Assembly (NCBI RefSeq): GCF_000719285.1
Contig: NZ_JOFS01000032.1
Coordinates: forward strand, 62,001-126,000
Direction: 5' to 3'
Source of the DNA: Streptomyces bicolor
GTDB lineage: Bacteria > Actinomycetota > Actinomycetes > Streptomycetales > Streptomycetaceae
Length of the DNA: 64,000 nucleotides
The position numbers were made by a program, and so were the translations under genes. Shown here in pieces: positions 8,207-15,980 of the stretch (positions are counted from its first letter, which is position 1; every line of letters starts with the position of its first letter). The notes beneath the pieces were generated by a model. That model saw only the letters and a program-made list of their open reading frames with translations, ran no database searches and had not been told where the DNA came from.

Positions 8207-9130
8207 ATGGAGATCAACGGGGGCCGTCTCGCCGTCAAGGTCGAGACGGAGTACGGCGAGACGTATGTGCGGATGCCCGAGGAGCAGTTGCGCGAACTGG
8301 TGCTGCGGCTCGGGGAGCCCGGTGACCGCTGGCTGGTGGCCCAGCGGATACCGGACCTGCCCGATGTGTTCGCGCAGGTGTGGCACGAGGAGGGCGGGGA
8401 CCACCGGCTGGAGCACCGGCTGGGCGAGGACGGGTTCTACGGCGCGAATCTCGCCGACGCCGGACAGGTGGCGGCGCTCATGAGCGGCTGGGCACGGCAG
8501 GACCCGGGCTGGGATGTGGGCGTGTCCTGGGAGCCGATCGACCTGGGCCCCGAGGACGAAGTGCCCGACCTGCCGGACGACATACGGGAGAAGGTCGAAG
8601 AACGCGTCAGGGTGCGGCTGCGCTGCGGGTACGACAGCCGCAGGGAGCTCGCCGACATCGCCGAGGACCACCTCGTCGAGGGGGGCGAGCGACCGGTGTC
8701 CAAGGCCCAGGCGTGGCAGCTCGTGGACCGGCTGTGGCTGGAGAGGCTCGCCGTGCAGGAGACGTGGGAGGGCGTCACCGATCCGGAGCGGCTCACCAGC
8801 GCCTTCGATGCGCTGGAAGCCTCCGGCATCACCGCCCGGGAGAACTTCACCTGCTGCCGAGGCTGCGGCATGGCGGAGATAGGGGCGGAACGGGAGGACG
8901 CGCGGGGGTTCGTCTTCTTCCACCAGCAGGGCACGGAGCATGCCACCGACGGGTACGGTCTCAGCCTCTACTACGGCGGGTTCGACGGCTCCGAGGAGAC
9001 CACCACTGCCGTCGGGCGCGAGGTCGTCGCCGTGCTCGCCGCCGCCGGGCTGTCCACGGAGTGGGACGGTTCCCCCGGCAAAGCGATCAACGTCACGCCG
9101 TTGACCTGGGAGAAACGGCTGGAAGGATGA
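8207..9130 (+). CDS. DUF6891-type conserved protein
   Basis: This 307-residue soluble protein has no signal peptide. The C-terminal half carries a conserved CCRGCGMAEI motif followed by GFVFFHQQGTEHA and a YGGFDG segment, which matches the uncharacterised DUF6891 family as I remember it. The clustered Cys could bind metal. The N-terminal half is acidic, with no recognisable domain. The ATG at 8207 is preceded by a G-run and gives a sensible N-terminus (MEINGGRLAVKVE). It lies between glnII and glnRII, but no functional link is evident. Confidence 0.75.
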   Translation: MEINGGRLAVKVETEYGETYVRMPEEQLRELVLRLGEPGDRWLVAQRIPDLPDVFAQVWHEEGGDHRLEHRLGEDGFYGANLADAGQVAALMSGWARQDPGWDVGVSWEPIDLGPEDEVPDLPDDIREKVEERVRVRLRCGYDSRRELADIAEDHLVEGGERPVSKAQAWQLVDRLWLERLAVQETWEGVTDPERLTSAFDALEASGITARENFTCCRGCGMAEIGAEREDARGFVFFHQQGTEHATDGYGLSLYYGGFDGSEETTTAVGREVVAVLAAAGLSTEWDGSPGKAINVTPLTWEKRLEG

Positions 9131-9174
9131 GAGGAAGGGTCCCGTCCAGCGAGGCCGTCTGCTTCAATGGAGGC

Positions 9175-9297
9175 ATGGCCAGCTTCCAGAAGCACTCCGC
9201 GACAGGTCGCCATGACCTCGAGCCCTTCTGGCCTTCCCGTCAGCACCACGACTTCGACCGGGTGTGTTGCCGCGCGGTGAACGCGCGGGCCCTGTAA
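9175..9297 (+). CDS. Small ORF (40 aa) with a Cys-Cys motif; candidate leader peptide upstream of glnRII
   Basis: This 40-codon frame starts MASFQKHSATG and ends with HHDFDRVCCRAVNARAL. It lies 83 bases before glnRII. The basic HxDxxRVCCRAV segment resembles the short leader peptides that precede many actinobacterial genes, some of which sense cysteine by stalling. A GGAGG box lies only one base before the ATG, which is poor spacing. A small self-complementary GGCCTTCGGCC follows at about 9312. It could be a regulatory leader, a small protein, or noise. Confidence 0.45.
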   Translation: MASFQKHSATGRHDLEPFWPSRQHHDFDRVCCRAVNARAL

Positions 9298-9380
9298 AGC
9301 CGTACCCTCTCGGCCTTCGGCCAGCGCGAAACGACGTACGTCTTCCCACGGACCTCTCGCGCGAAAAGAGCTGACCTCTC

Positions 9381-9944
9381 ATGGCGACCACTCGTTCTCT
9401 GTCCTCCGCCGCCACGCTCAACTCCCCCGCCCCGAACGGTTCACGGCATCATCTGCGTGCCGTGGACCGGGACGAGGTGATCGAGATCGCGGACCTCCTG
9501 CCGCCGGGTGCCACCTGGCTGCCCGCTCCCCAGCACTCCCTGCCCACGCTGCCGGGACAGCCGCCGATGATCGGCTACCTCGTGCTCGTCCCGGCCGACC
9601 AGCAGCCGCCGGTCGCACCGGTCGCGAGCCCGGTCCGTGACACCGCCGGCGACCCGCTCGTCACCGTCGACACCGTGCGCCGCAGCGCGGCGGTCGACGG
9701 GCGGGAACTCGACCTCACCTACCTGGAGTTCGAGCTGCTCGCCCATCTGGTGGCCAACCCCCACCGGGTGCACACGCGCGACCAGCTGGTCACCACGGTG
9801 TGGGGGTACGGGCATGTGGGCGACGGCCGTACCGTCGACGTCCACATCGCCCGGCTGCGCCGCAAGCTGGGCGCCGAGCACCGGGACACCATCCGGACCG
9901 TGCGGCGGGTGGGGTACAAGTACGCCCCGCCGGCCGGGCGCTGA
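9381..9944 (+). CDS. glnRII: Orphan OmpR-type winged-helix regulator GlnRII
   Basis: This 187-residue protein has a C-terminal OmpR/PhoB-type winged helix (about residues 90-183). It includes the recognition-helix region VHTRDQLVTTVWG and the wing sequence TIRTVRRVGYKY. The first 90 residues are too short for, and unlike, a receiver domain, so it cannot be phosphorylated in the usual way. Its position three genes after glnII is that of S. coelicolor GlnRII (SCO2213), reported to bind glnA, glnII and amtB promoters alongside GlnR. The identification rests on position and domain and not on alignment. A short Cys-containing ORF lies just upstream. Confidence 0.78.
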   Translation: MATTRSLSSAATLNSPAPNGSRHHLRAVDRDEVIEIADLLPPGATWLPAPQHSLPTLPGQPPMIGYLVLVPADQQPPVAPVASPVRDTAGDPLVTVDTVRRSAAVDGRELDLTYLEFELLAHLVANPHRVHTRDQLVTTVWGYGHVGDGRTVDVHIARLRRKLGAEHRDTIRTVRRVGYKYAPPAGR

Positions 9945-10025
9945 CCTCCCCGGCCGCTCCCCCGAGGCTCTGCTGACGGCAGAGTCCTGTTCCGTCCCGC
10001 GCCCGCACCGGGCAGAGTCGGCGGC

Positions 10026-11054
10026 ATGAGACTTCTGGTGCTGGGTGGTACGGAGTTCGCGGGACGGGCCGTCGTGGAGGCGGCGCTCGGGCGCGGCTGG
10101 GACGTGACCGTCTTCAACCGGGGGCGGCACGAGCCCCCGGCCGGGGTGCGGTTGCTGCAGGGTGACCGCACCGCGTCCGACGGGCTGGCCGCGCTCGCCG
10201 AGGACACCGGCGAGTGGGACGCCGTCGTCGACACCTGGTCGGCGGCGCCCCGCGCGGTGCGGGACGCGGCGCGGCTGCTGCGGGGCCGCGCCGCGCGGTA
10301 TGTGTACGTGTCGAGCTGCTCGGTGTACGCATGGGCGCCGCCCGCCGGGTACGCCGAGGACGCGCCGCTGGTCGAGGGCGCCGAGTCCGGTGCGGAGCAC
10401 ACCGACTACCTGCGCGACAAGCGGGGCGGCGAGCTGGCCGTGGTCGAGGAGTTCGGGGCGGAGCACTCGGTGCTCGTGCGGGCGGGGCTGCTCCTCGGCC
10501 CTTACGAGAACGTGGGCCGGCTGCCCTGGTGGCTGACCCGGATCGCGCGCGGCGGGCCGGTGCTGGCGCCGGGCCCGCGGGACCTCCCCCTCCAGTACGT
10601 CGACATCCGTGACCTCGCGGAGTGGATCCTGGGCGCGGTGGAGCAGGAGCTCAGCGGGCCGTACAACCTGATGAGTCCGCAAGGGCACGCCACCATGGGC
10701 GAGTTGCTGGACGCCTGCGTGGCCACCGTCGGCGGAACCGCCGACCTGCGCTGGACCGAACCCGAGGTGATCCTGGACGCGGGCATCGAGCCCTGGACGC
10801 AGCTGCCGGTGTGGGTGCCGCCGGGCAGCGACATGCACGACGCCCTGCACGCCGCGGACGTCTCCAGGGCCGTCGCGACCGGGCTGCGCTGCCGGCCCGT
10901 CGAGGAGACCGTCGCCGACACCTGGCGGTGGCTCCAGGACATCGGCGGTACGGCACCCATGCGACCGGACCGGACCGCCAAGGGCCTCGACCCCGAGGTG
11001 GAGGCGAAGGTACTCGCGGCGGCCGGGCAGGGTGTACCTGGCACCACCTCCTGA
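10026..11054 (+). CDS. NAD(P)-dependent epimerase/dehydratase family protein
   Basis: This 342-residue protein is an extended short-chain dehydrogenase/reductase with a nucleotide-binding LVLGGTEFAG at residues 4-13. The catalytic pair fits YxxxK at Tyr128 and Lys132 (YLRDK), with Ser in YVSSCSVY upstream. Members modify nucleotide sugars or similar substrates, and the substrate here is not indicated. The gene is followed after 50 bases by the histidine kinase gene on the same strand; cotranscription is possible. Confidence 0.85.
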   Translation: MRLLVLGGTEFAGRAVVEAALGRGWDVTVFNRGRHEPPAGVRLLQGDRTASDGLAALAEDTGEWDAVVDTWSAAPRAVRDAARLLRGRAARYVYVSSCSVYAWAPPAGYAEDAPLVEGAESGAEHTDYLRDKRGGELAVVEEFGAEHSVLVRAGLLLGPYENVGRLPWWLTRIARGGPVLAPGPRDLPLQYVDIRDLAEWILGAVEQELSGPYNLMSPQGHATMGELLDACVATVGGTADLRWTEPEVILDAGIEPWTQLPVWVPPGSDMHDALHAADVSRAVATGLRCRPVEETVADTWRWLQDIGGTAPMRPDRTAKGLDPEVEAKVLAAAGQGVPGTTS

Positions 11055-11106
11055 TCCGGGGCCTCGGCCCCGTGACCGCCGCCGCGGCCTCGGCGAAACT
11101 GACGGC

Positions 11107-12381
11107 ATGACCAACGACAAGAAGAGCAGCGGCAGTTCGAGGGCACGGGGGATGGGGCTCGCCGCGGTACGGGGGCTGGCGTTGGCGCTGGTGTCGCTGC
11201 CGGGGGCCGTCCTCTGCTTCGTCCTCTCCCTTGTGTCCCTCGCGCTCGTTCCGATCGGCGTCGGCATCGTCACGACGCCGTATGTGCTGACCGGCGTGCG
11301 GACGTTCGCGAACTGGCGGCGCGTCCTCGCGGCCGAGTGGGGCGGGGTGCGGATCCCGTCGGCGTACCGGCCGTTGCCGAAGGACGCCAACCCGTGGACC
11401 CGCACCTTCGGGATGCTGCGCGACCCGGCGACCTGGCGGGACCTGCTGTGGCTGCCCGTCGACATGACGGCGGGGTTCCTCACCGCGCTGCTGCCGGCCG
11501 TGCTGCTCTTCTATCCGCTGGAGGGGTTCGCGATCGCGGCCGGGTTATGGCGGGTCTTCGCGGACTCCGCCGGCGGCACGTACTGGTACGGCTTCGTGCC
11601 GGTCACCGGCCAGGCGTCCGCGCTGGGCGCCGGCCTCCTGGCCCTCGTGCTGCTCTTCCTCGCCCACTTCTACACCCCGCGCCTGCTCCAGACCCACTTC
11701 CGGCTCACCCGGGCGGTCCTCGGCTCCGACCAGGGCCAACTGGCCGAGCGGGTGAGGGTGTTGACCGAGACCCGGCGGGACGCCGTCGACACCTCCGCCG
11801 CAGAGCTGCGCCGTATCGAACGCGATCTGCACGACGGGGCACAGGCGCGGCTGGTGGCGATGGGCATGGACCTGGGCACCATCGAGATGCTGCTCGACAA
11901 GGACCCGGAGCAGGCGAAGCAACTCGTCACGCAGGCCCGCAAGTCCTCCGCCGACGCGCTCGCCGAGCTGCGCGACCTGGTGCGCGGCATCCATCCGCCG
12001 GTGCTCGCCGAGCGCGGACTGGGCGACGCCGTAAGGGCGTTGGCGCTGCGGATGCCGATCACGACCGAGGTGAACGTGGAGCTGCCCGGGCGTGCGGAGG
12101 CGCCCGTGGAGTCGGCGGCGTACTTCGCGGTCAGCGAGGTGCTCACCAACGCCGTGAAGCACTCGGGCGCCGACCGGATCTGGATCGACCTGCACCACAC
12201 GAACGACATGCTGCGCATCACCGTCACCGACAACGGCAAGGGCGGCGCGGTGATCGGGGCCGGTTCGGGCCTGGCCGGGGTCGAGCGGCGACTGGGTACA
12301 TTCGACGGCGTCCTGGCCGTCAGCTCTCCCGCGGGCGGCCCCACCATGGTCACCATGGAGATTCCTTGCGCGTTGTCCTAG
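11107..12381 (+). CDS. Sensor histidine kinase (NarL-type two-component system)
   Basis: This 424-residue membrane kinase has hydrophobic segments at about 22-55, 119-140 and 160-185, a short linker, then a HisKA_3 dimerisation domain with the phospho-acceptor His242 in RDLHDGAQ. The ATPase domain follows, with N-box SEVLTNAVKHSG and G-box DNGKGGA. It has no large extracellular sensor domain, so it probably senses within or near the membrane. Its partner response regulator begins inside its 3' end. The regulated genes are unknown; the DUF1996 secreted-protein gene directly downstream is a natural candidate. Confidence 0.93.
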   Translation: MTNDKKSSGSSRARGMGLAAVRGLALALVSLPGAVLCFVLSLVSLALVPIGVGIVTTPYVLTGVRTFANWRRVLAAEWGGVRIPSAYRPLPKDANPWTRTFGMLRDPATWRDLLWLPVDMTAGFLTALLPAVLLFYPLEGFAIAAGLWRVFADSAGGTYWYGFVPVTGQASALGAGLLALVLLFLAHFYTPRLLQTHFRLTRAVLGSDQGQLAERVRVLTETRRDAVDTSAAELRRIERDLHDGAQARLVAMGMDLGTIEMLLDKDPEQAKQLVTQARKSSADALAELRDLVRGIHPPVLAERGLGDAVRALALRMPITTEVNVELPGRAEAPVESAAYFAVSEVLTNAVKHSGADRIWIDLHHTNDMLRITVTDNGKGGAVIGAGSGLAGVERRLGTFDGVLAVSSPAGGPTMVTMEIPCALS

Positions 12382-13019
12382 CCGAAGACCTGTTCCTGCT
12401 GCGCGACGGTCTCGTCCGGCTCCTTCAGGCCTACGACTTCGAGATCGCGGCGGCGGTGGAGACCGGCCCCGAACTCTCTCGCGCACTGGCCGAGCTGGAG
12501 CCGGACGTCGCCGTGGTGGACGTACGCCTGCCGCCGACCCACACCGACGAGGGCCTGCAGTGCGCCCTGGAGGCCCGCCGGAGGAAGCCGGGGCTGCCGG
12601 TGCTGGTGCTGTCCCAGCACGTGGAGCAGTTGTACGCGCGGGAGTTGCTGGCCGACGGCAGTGGCGGGGTCGGCTATCTGCTGAAGGACCGGGTGTTCGA
12701 CGCGGACCAGTTCGTGGACGCCGTACGACGCGTAGCGGCGGGCGGGACGGCGATGGACCCGCAGGTGATCCAGCAGCTGCTGACCCGGCGGGCGGCGGAC
12801 GACCAGCCGCTCGCCCGGCTCACGCCCCGCGAGACGGAGGTGCTGGAGCTGATGGCGCAGGGGCGGACGAACGCGGCGATCGCCGACCGGCTCGTCGTCA
12901 CGGAACGGGCGATCGCCAAGCACACCGCCAATATCTTCGCCAAACTGGGCCTGGAGGTGTCGGAGGACGACAACCGTCGCGTGCTGGCGGTTCTCGCCTA
13001 TCTCGACCATGGCCGGTAA
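12366..13019 (+). CDS. LuxR/NarL-family response regulator (TTG start)
   Basis: This 217-residue regulator has a receiver domain (LAEDLFLLRDG, phospho-Asp in VVDVRLPP, Lys in GYLLKDRVFD) and a LuxR-type helix-turn-helix (LTPRETEVLELMAQGRTN). The receiver starts immediately at the frame's first sensible codon, a TTG at 12366, five bases after GGAG. There is no ATG or GTG upstream that would give a normal N-terminus. It overlaps the kinase gene by 16 bases, so translation is probably coupled. It is the cognate partner of the upstream kinase. Confidence 0.92.
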   Translation: MRVVLAEDLFLLRDGLVRLLQAYDFEIAAAVETGPELSRALAELEPDVAVVDVRLPPTHTDEGLQCALEARRRKPGLPVLVLSQHVEQLYARELLADGSGGVGYLLKDRVFDADQFVDAVRRVAAGGTAMDPQVIQQLLTRRAADDQPLARLTPRETEVLELMAQGRTNAAIADRLVVTERAIAKHTANIFAKLGLEVSEDDNRRVLAVLAYLDHGR

Positions 13020-13081
13020 AACCGGACCGCCCATTCACCCGCCGTACGGGATCAACAACTCCTGGTGTTTCAGGGCCTGTT

Positions 13082-13100
13082 GAGAACACAGCGTTCTCAC
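13082..13100. promoter_or_regulatory. Inverted repeat TGAGAAC-N5-GTTCTCA upstream of the DUF1996 gene
   Basis: A perfect 7-base dyad (13082-13088 and 13094-13100) lies 63 bases after the response regulator stop and 122 bases before the next ATG. Its low GC content compared with the surroundings and its spacing suit an operator, possibly for the adjacent response regulator. A weak terminator is the alternative. Confidence 0.4.
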
Positions 13101-13221
13101 GAATCTCTCAACAATTTCCGAGACGGCTGAACACCCCTGGGACGCCCTCCGTATGAGAGGGAGCCGCTTCACTCCTGTCGGGCGCCTCGATGCCCCCGAA
13201 AAAGGAAGTCAGAGGAGTTCC

Positions 13222-14784
13222 ATGGGACGCAACACAAGAAAACGCCGGATGCCGCTGGCCACCAAGGCCATAGCCGGGACGGCGGCCCTAGCGCTCGGTG
13301 GGGGCGGGCTTGTATGGGCCAACTTCTATGCCTCGGCACATGAGGACAACAACTCTGGGTGGAACCAGACGAAGTCCACGAACGCCCAGATCGCGACGAT
13401 CAACTGCCCGGATGTCGGCCAGAAGCTGACGAAGGTGCCGAGGAGCGCGCGCAAGGGTGTCGCCAAGGAGCTGGCGCTGTTGGACAGGCAGGTCACGGAC
13501 GCCTACAAGCGTCTCGCCGAGACGCGACAGGCCCAGGCCGGTGACGCCAACTACGTCAACAACGCCATCCTCGGCCCGCTGAAGTCCAAGCGCGTGGCCA
13601 CGCTCGACCGGATCGGCATCAACATCAACCGGGCCGGCGGCCAGCGCCCGCAGAACCTGGACCAGCTCGCCCAGTGCCAGGGCGTCCCGGCCGAGCAGCC
13701 GCAGACCAACGACGGCCAGCAGGACGGCGACCAGAACCAGGACGGTCAGGACCAGAACAACGACGGTCAGGACCAGAACCAGGACGGTCAGGACCAGGGC
13801 GGCCAGGACGGCGGCGGACAGGACCAGGGCGGCAACGGCGGTCAGGCCGGCAACGGTCCGAACGCGGACGACTTCGTGGACATCACGCAGGTCCAGGGCA
13901 GCGCCCAGCTGGGCGTCGGCGCGAACGGCCTCCCCGCGAACGGGGACAGCGGTTCGACCGGTAGCTTCACCACGAATTGCGGTACCAACCAGAACGAGAA
14001 CCGCAACTCGGACAACGTGATCGTCGCTCCCGGTGTCAGCAACGGTGCGCAGCACCAGCACGACTACGTCGGCAACCAGGCCAACAACGCTTTCGCGAGC
14101 GACCAGGACCTGGCGAACGGCGACACCACCTGCCAGAACCAGGGTGACAGGTCGTCGTACTTCTGGCCTGTGCTGCGTATCCAGGACGGTCAGAACGACA
14201 TCGACGCCAACGCCCCCGGCGGCGGTCAGGACGGCAACGTCGGCACGATCGTCGAGCCCAGCGAGGCACAGCTGAAGTTCGTCGGCAACAGGACGAGCGA
14301 TGTCGTCGCGATGCCGCAGGCCCTGCGCATCATCACCGGTGACGCCAAGTCCTTCGTGAACGGCAACGCCAACGCCAACGCCAACTGGAGCTGCACCGGC
14401 TTCGAGGACCAGGTCCAGCTGCACGACAAGCTCCCGATCTGCCCCGAGGGCAGCTCCGTGGTGCGGACGTCCAACTTCCAGAGCTGCTGGGACGGTCAGA
14501 ACATCGACAGCGCCAACCACCGTACTCACGTGGCGTTCGTCCAGGCCGACGGCACCTGCGCCAACGGCTTCCAGGCGATCCCCCAGCTCCAGGTCCGCCT
14601 GGTCTATGACGTTCCGGCCCCGCAGATCCAGAACGGACAGGTCCAGAACGCCTTCGCAGTGGACTCCTTCCCGGACCAGCTGCACAAGGCGATCACCGAC
14701 CACAACGACTTCATCAACTTCTTCGACGAGAACACGATGAACGAGATGGTCCAGTGCATCAACAGCGGGCAGGACTGCCAGTAG
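13222..14784 (+). CDS. Secreted DUF1996 protein with Gln/Asp/Gly repeat linker
   Basis: This 520-residue exported protein has a basic signal sequence ([15 protein letters not shown], hydrophobic to about residue 40). A helical region with paired Cys follows (about 50-160), then a low-complexity linker of DGQDQ units (about 165-215) and a DUF1996 domain filling the C-terminal half, with [14 protein letters not shown] and HRTHVAF motifs and several Cys. DUF1996 proteins occur in fungi and actinomycetes and remain of unknown function; His/Asn-rich motifs hint at carbohydrate or metal contact. AGAGGAG precedes the ATG. It sits right after a two-component system. Confidence 0.85.
   Translation: MGRNTRKRRMPLATKAIAGTAALALGGGGLVWANFYASAHEDNNSGWNQTKSTNAQIATINCPDVGQKLTKVPRSARKGVAKELALLDRQVTDAYKRLAETRQAQAGDANYVNNAILGPLKSKRVATLDRIGININRAGGQRPQNLDQLAQCQGVPAEQPQTNDGQQDGDQNQDGQDQNNDGQDQNQDGQDQGGQDGGGQDQGGNGGQAGNGPNADDFVDITQVQGSAQLGVGANGLPANGDSGSTGSFTTNCGTNQNENRNSDNVIVAPGVSNGAQHQHDYVGNQANNAFASDQDLANGDTTCQNQGDRSSYFWPVLRIQDGQNDIDANAPGGGQDGNVGTIVEPSEAQLKFVGNRTSDVVAMPQALRIITGDAKSFVNGNANANANWSCTGFEDQVQLHDKLPICPEGSSVVRTSNFQSCWDGQNIDSANHRTHVAFVQADGTCANGFQAIPQLQVRLVYDVPAPQIQNGQVQNAFAVDSFPDQLHKAITDHNDFINFFDENTMNEMVQCINSGQDCQ
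13741..13803 (+). repeat. Three 21-base tandem repeats inside the DUF1996 gene
   Basis: Three in-frame copies of a 21-base unit encode [14 protein letters not shown] and DGQDQGG (residues 174-194). Slippage here would change the linker length without shifting the frame. Confidence 0.9.
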
Positions 14785-14807
14785 TCCTCATCCGGTAGGA
14801 ACAGCAG

Positions 14808-14841
14808 AAAGCCGGCGGTGGGATTTCCCACCGCCGGCTTT
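14808..14841. terminator. Bidirectional terminator between convergent genes
   Basis: A perfect 15-bp hairpin with a four-base ATTT loop (arms 14808-14822 and 14827-14841) is flanked by A's on one side and T's on the other. It can serve both the DUF1996 gene and the convergent lipoprotein gene. Confidence 0.92.
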
Positions 14842-14873
14842 CGCTTGCCTCGACGAATTGAAAGACGACCAAG

Positions 14874-15308
14874 TCAGCCGTGGTGGCTGCCGCTGTTGTT
14901 GTGGCTGCCACCGGGATTCATATGGGCGGACCCTTCCTCCATGGTCCCGCCGAGCGTGCTCTGCAGTGCGGTGACCGTCTTCTCCTGGCCGACGGCGACC
15001 CACTTGCGGCCGACGAGGTAGTAGCCGCCGTAGTCCTTCGCCCCGCTCAGCCACTCGGCCTGGCCGCGGTCGGTGGCGAAGGTCGCGAGGACGAACTTGC
15101 CGTCGGTGTTCTTGCAGAGGGCCTGCCGGATTTCGTCGGCGTCGGTCTGCATGTTCGGCTTGCACTTCACCTCGGCGGCCAGGTGCTCCAGGCTGCCGGT
15201 GGCGGTCTCGGGCACGGCGGCCTTCTCGTCGCCACCGGATCCGCATCCTGCCAGCGCGAACACCGCCGCGGCACCGGCCGCCGCGAGCATCGGTCGGGTC
15301 ACCTTCAT
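14874..15308 (-). CDS. Small lipoprotein
   Basis: This 144-residue protein has a lipoprotein signal with lipobox LAGC (Cys22), so it should be anchored on the outer face of the membrane. The mature part has two Cys (VKCKPN, ALCKN) and a compact alpha/beta pattern (FVLATFATDRGQAEWLSGAKDYGGYYLVG). It ends in a His/Asn/Gly/Ser tail (SHNNSGSHHG) that could bind metal. The function is unknown. It is convergent with the DUF1996 gene. Confidence 0.85.
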   Translation of the reverse strand: MKVTRPMLAAAGAAAVFALAGCGSGGDEKAAVPETATGSLEHLAAEVKCKPNMQTDADEIRQALCKNTDGKFVLATFATDRGQAEWLSGAKDYGGYYLVGRKWVAVGQEKTVTALQSTLGGTMEEGSAHMNPGGSHNNSGSHHG

Positions 15309-15408
15309 GTCTTCCTCCCTGCAGGGGCCTCCCCGTGGATACGGCTCCCGCGCGCGGAGCGCTCAAAATACCGCTCCCGCGTTCGCCCACCCGTGCGAGA
15401 GTGGCCCG

Positions 15409-15909
15409 GTGAACCAGGACTGGGAAGACCGCGTGGCCGCCGCATGGGCGACCTTCGACGACTACGCCGAGGGGCAGGCGGCCGACTTCCGCGCCGTGAT
15501 CGACGCGCTCGTCGCCGAACTCCCCGACGACAGCCCCCTGGGCCCCTTCGAGCAGGCCTGCGCCTGGGACTCGACGGGACACTCCGACAAGGCGGTACCG
15601 CTGTACCGGGAGGCGCTCACACGAGGGCTGACCGGCTACAAGGGACGGCGGGCCAAGATCCAGCTGTCCAGCTCGCTCAGGAACATCGGGCAGGCGGACG
15701 AGGGCGTCAAGCTGCTGACGCCCGAACTTGACGCCCCCTCCGACGAACTGGACGACGCGGTTCGGGCGACCCTGGCGCTGTGCCTGTCGAGCCTGGGGCG
15801 TGACCGGCAGGGGCTGGCTCTGGTACTGGGCGCCCTCGCGCCTCATCTGCCGCGCTATCAGCGCTCGATGGCGAACTACGCCCGAGCACTGGTGGAACCC
15901 GAGGGCTGA
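15409..15909 (+). CDS. Tetratricopeptide-repeat protein
   Basis: This 166-residue soluble helical protein has TPR-like units, for example ACAWDSTGHSDKAVPLYREAL and QLSSSLRNIGQADEGVKLL, of the kind that mediate protein-protein contact. The GTG at 15409 (VNQDWEDRVAAAW) is chosen because it gives the normal family N-terminus; upstream codons overlap the lipoprotein promoter region. No partner is evident. Confidence 0.75.
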   Translation: MNQDWEDRVAAAWATFDDYAEGQAADFRAVIDALVAELPDDSPLGPFEQACAWDSTGHSDKAVPLYREALTRGLTGYKGRRAKIQLSSSLRNIGQADEGVKLLTPELDAPSDELDDAVRATLALCLSSLGRDRQGLALVLGALAPHLPRYQRSMANYARALVEPEG

Positions 15910-15980
15910 GCCGGCCCGAAAACGCTCCCGGGCGGTCCGGGTGAAGGTGACCAACCGACGATTCGCTCGTTCTGCTGAAC

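Noticed and set aside
13741..13803. Tandem repeats considered as a CRISPR array
   Set aside because: The 21-base units are directly adjacent without spacers and encode an in-frame protein linker.
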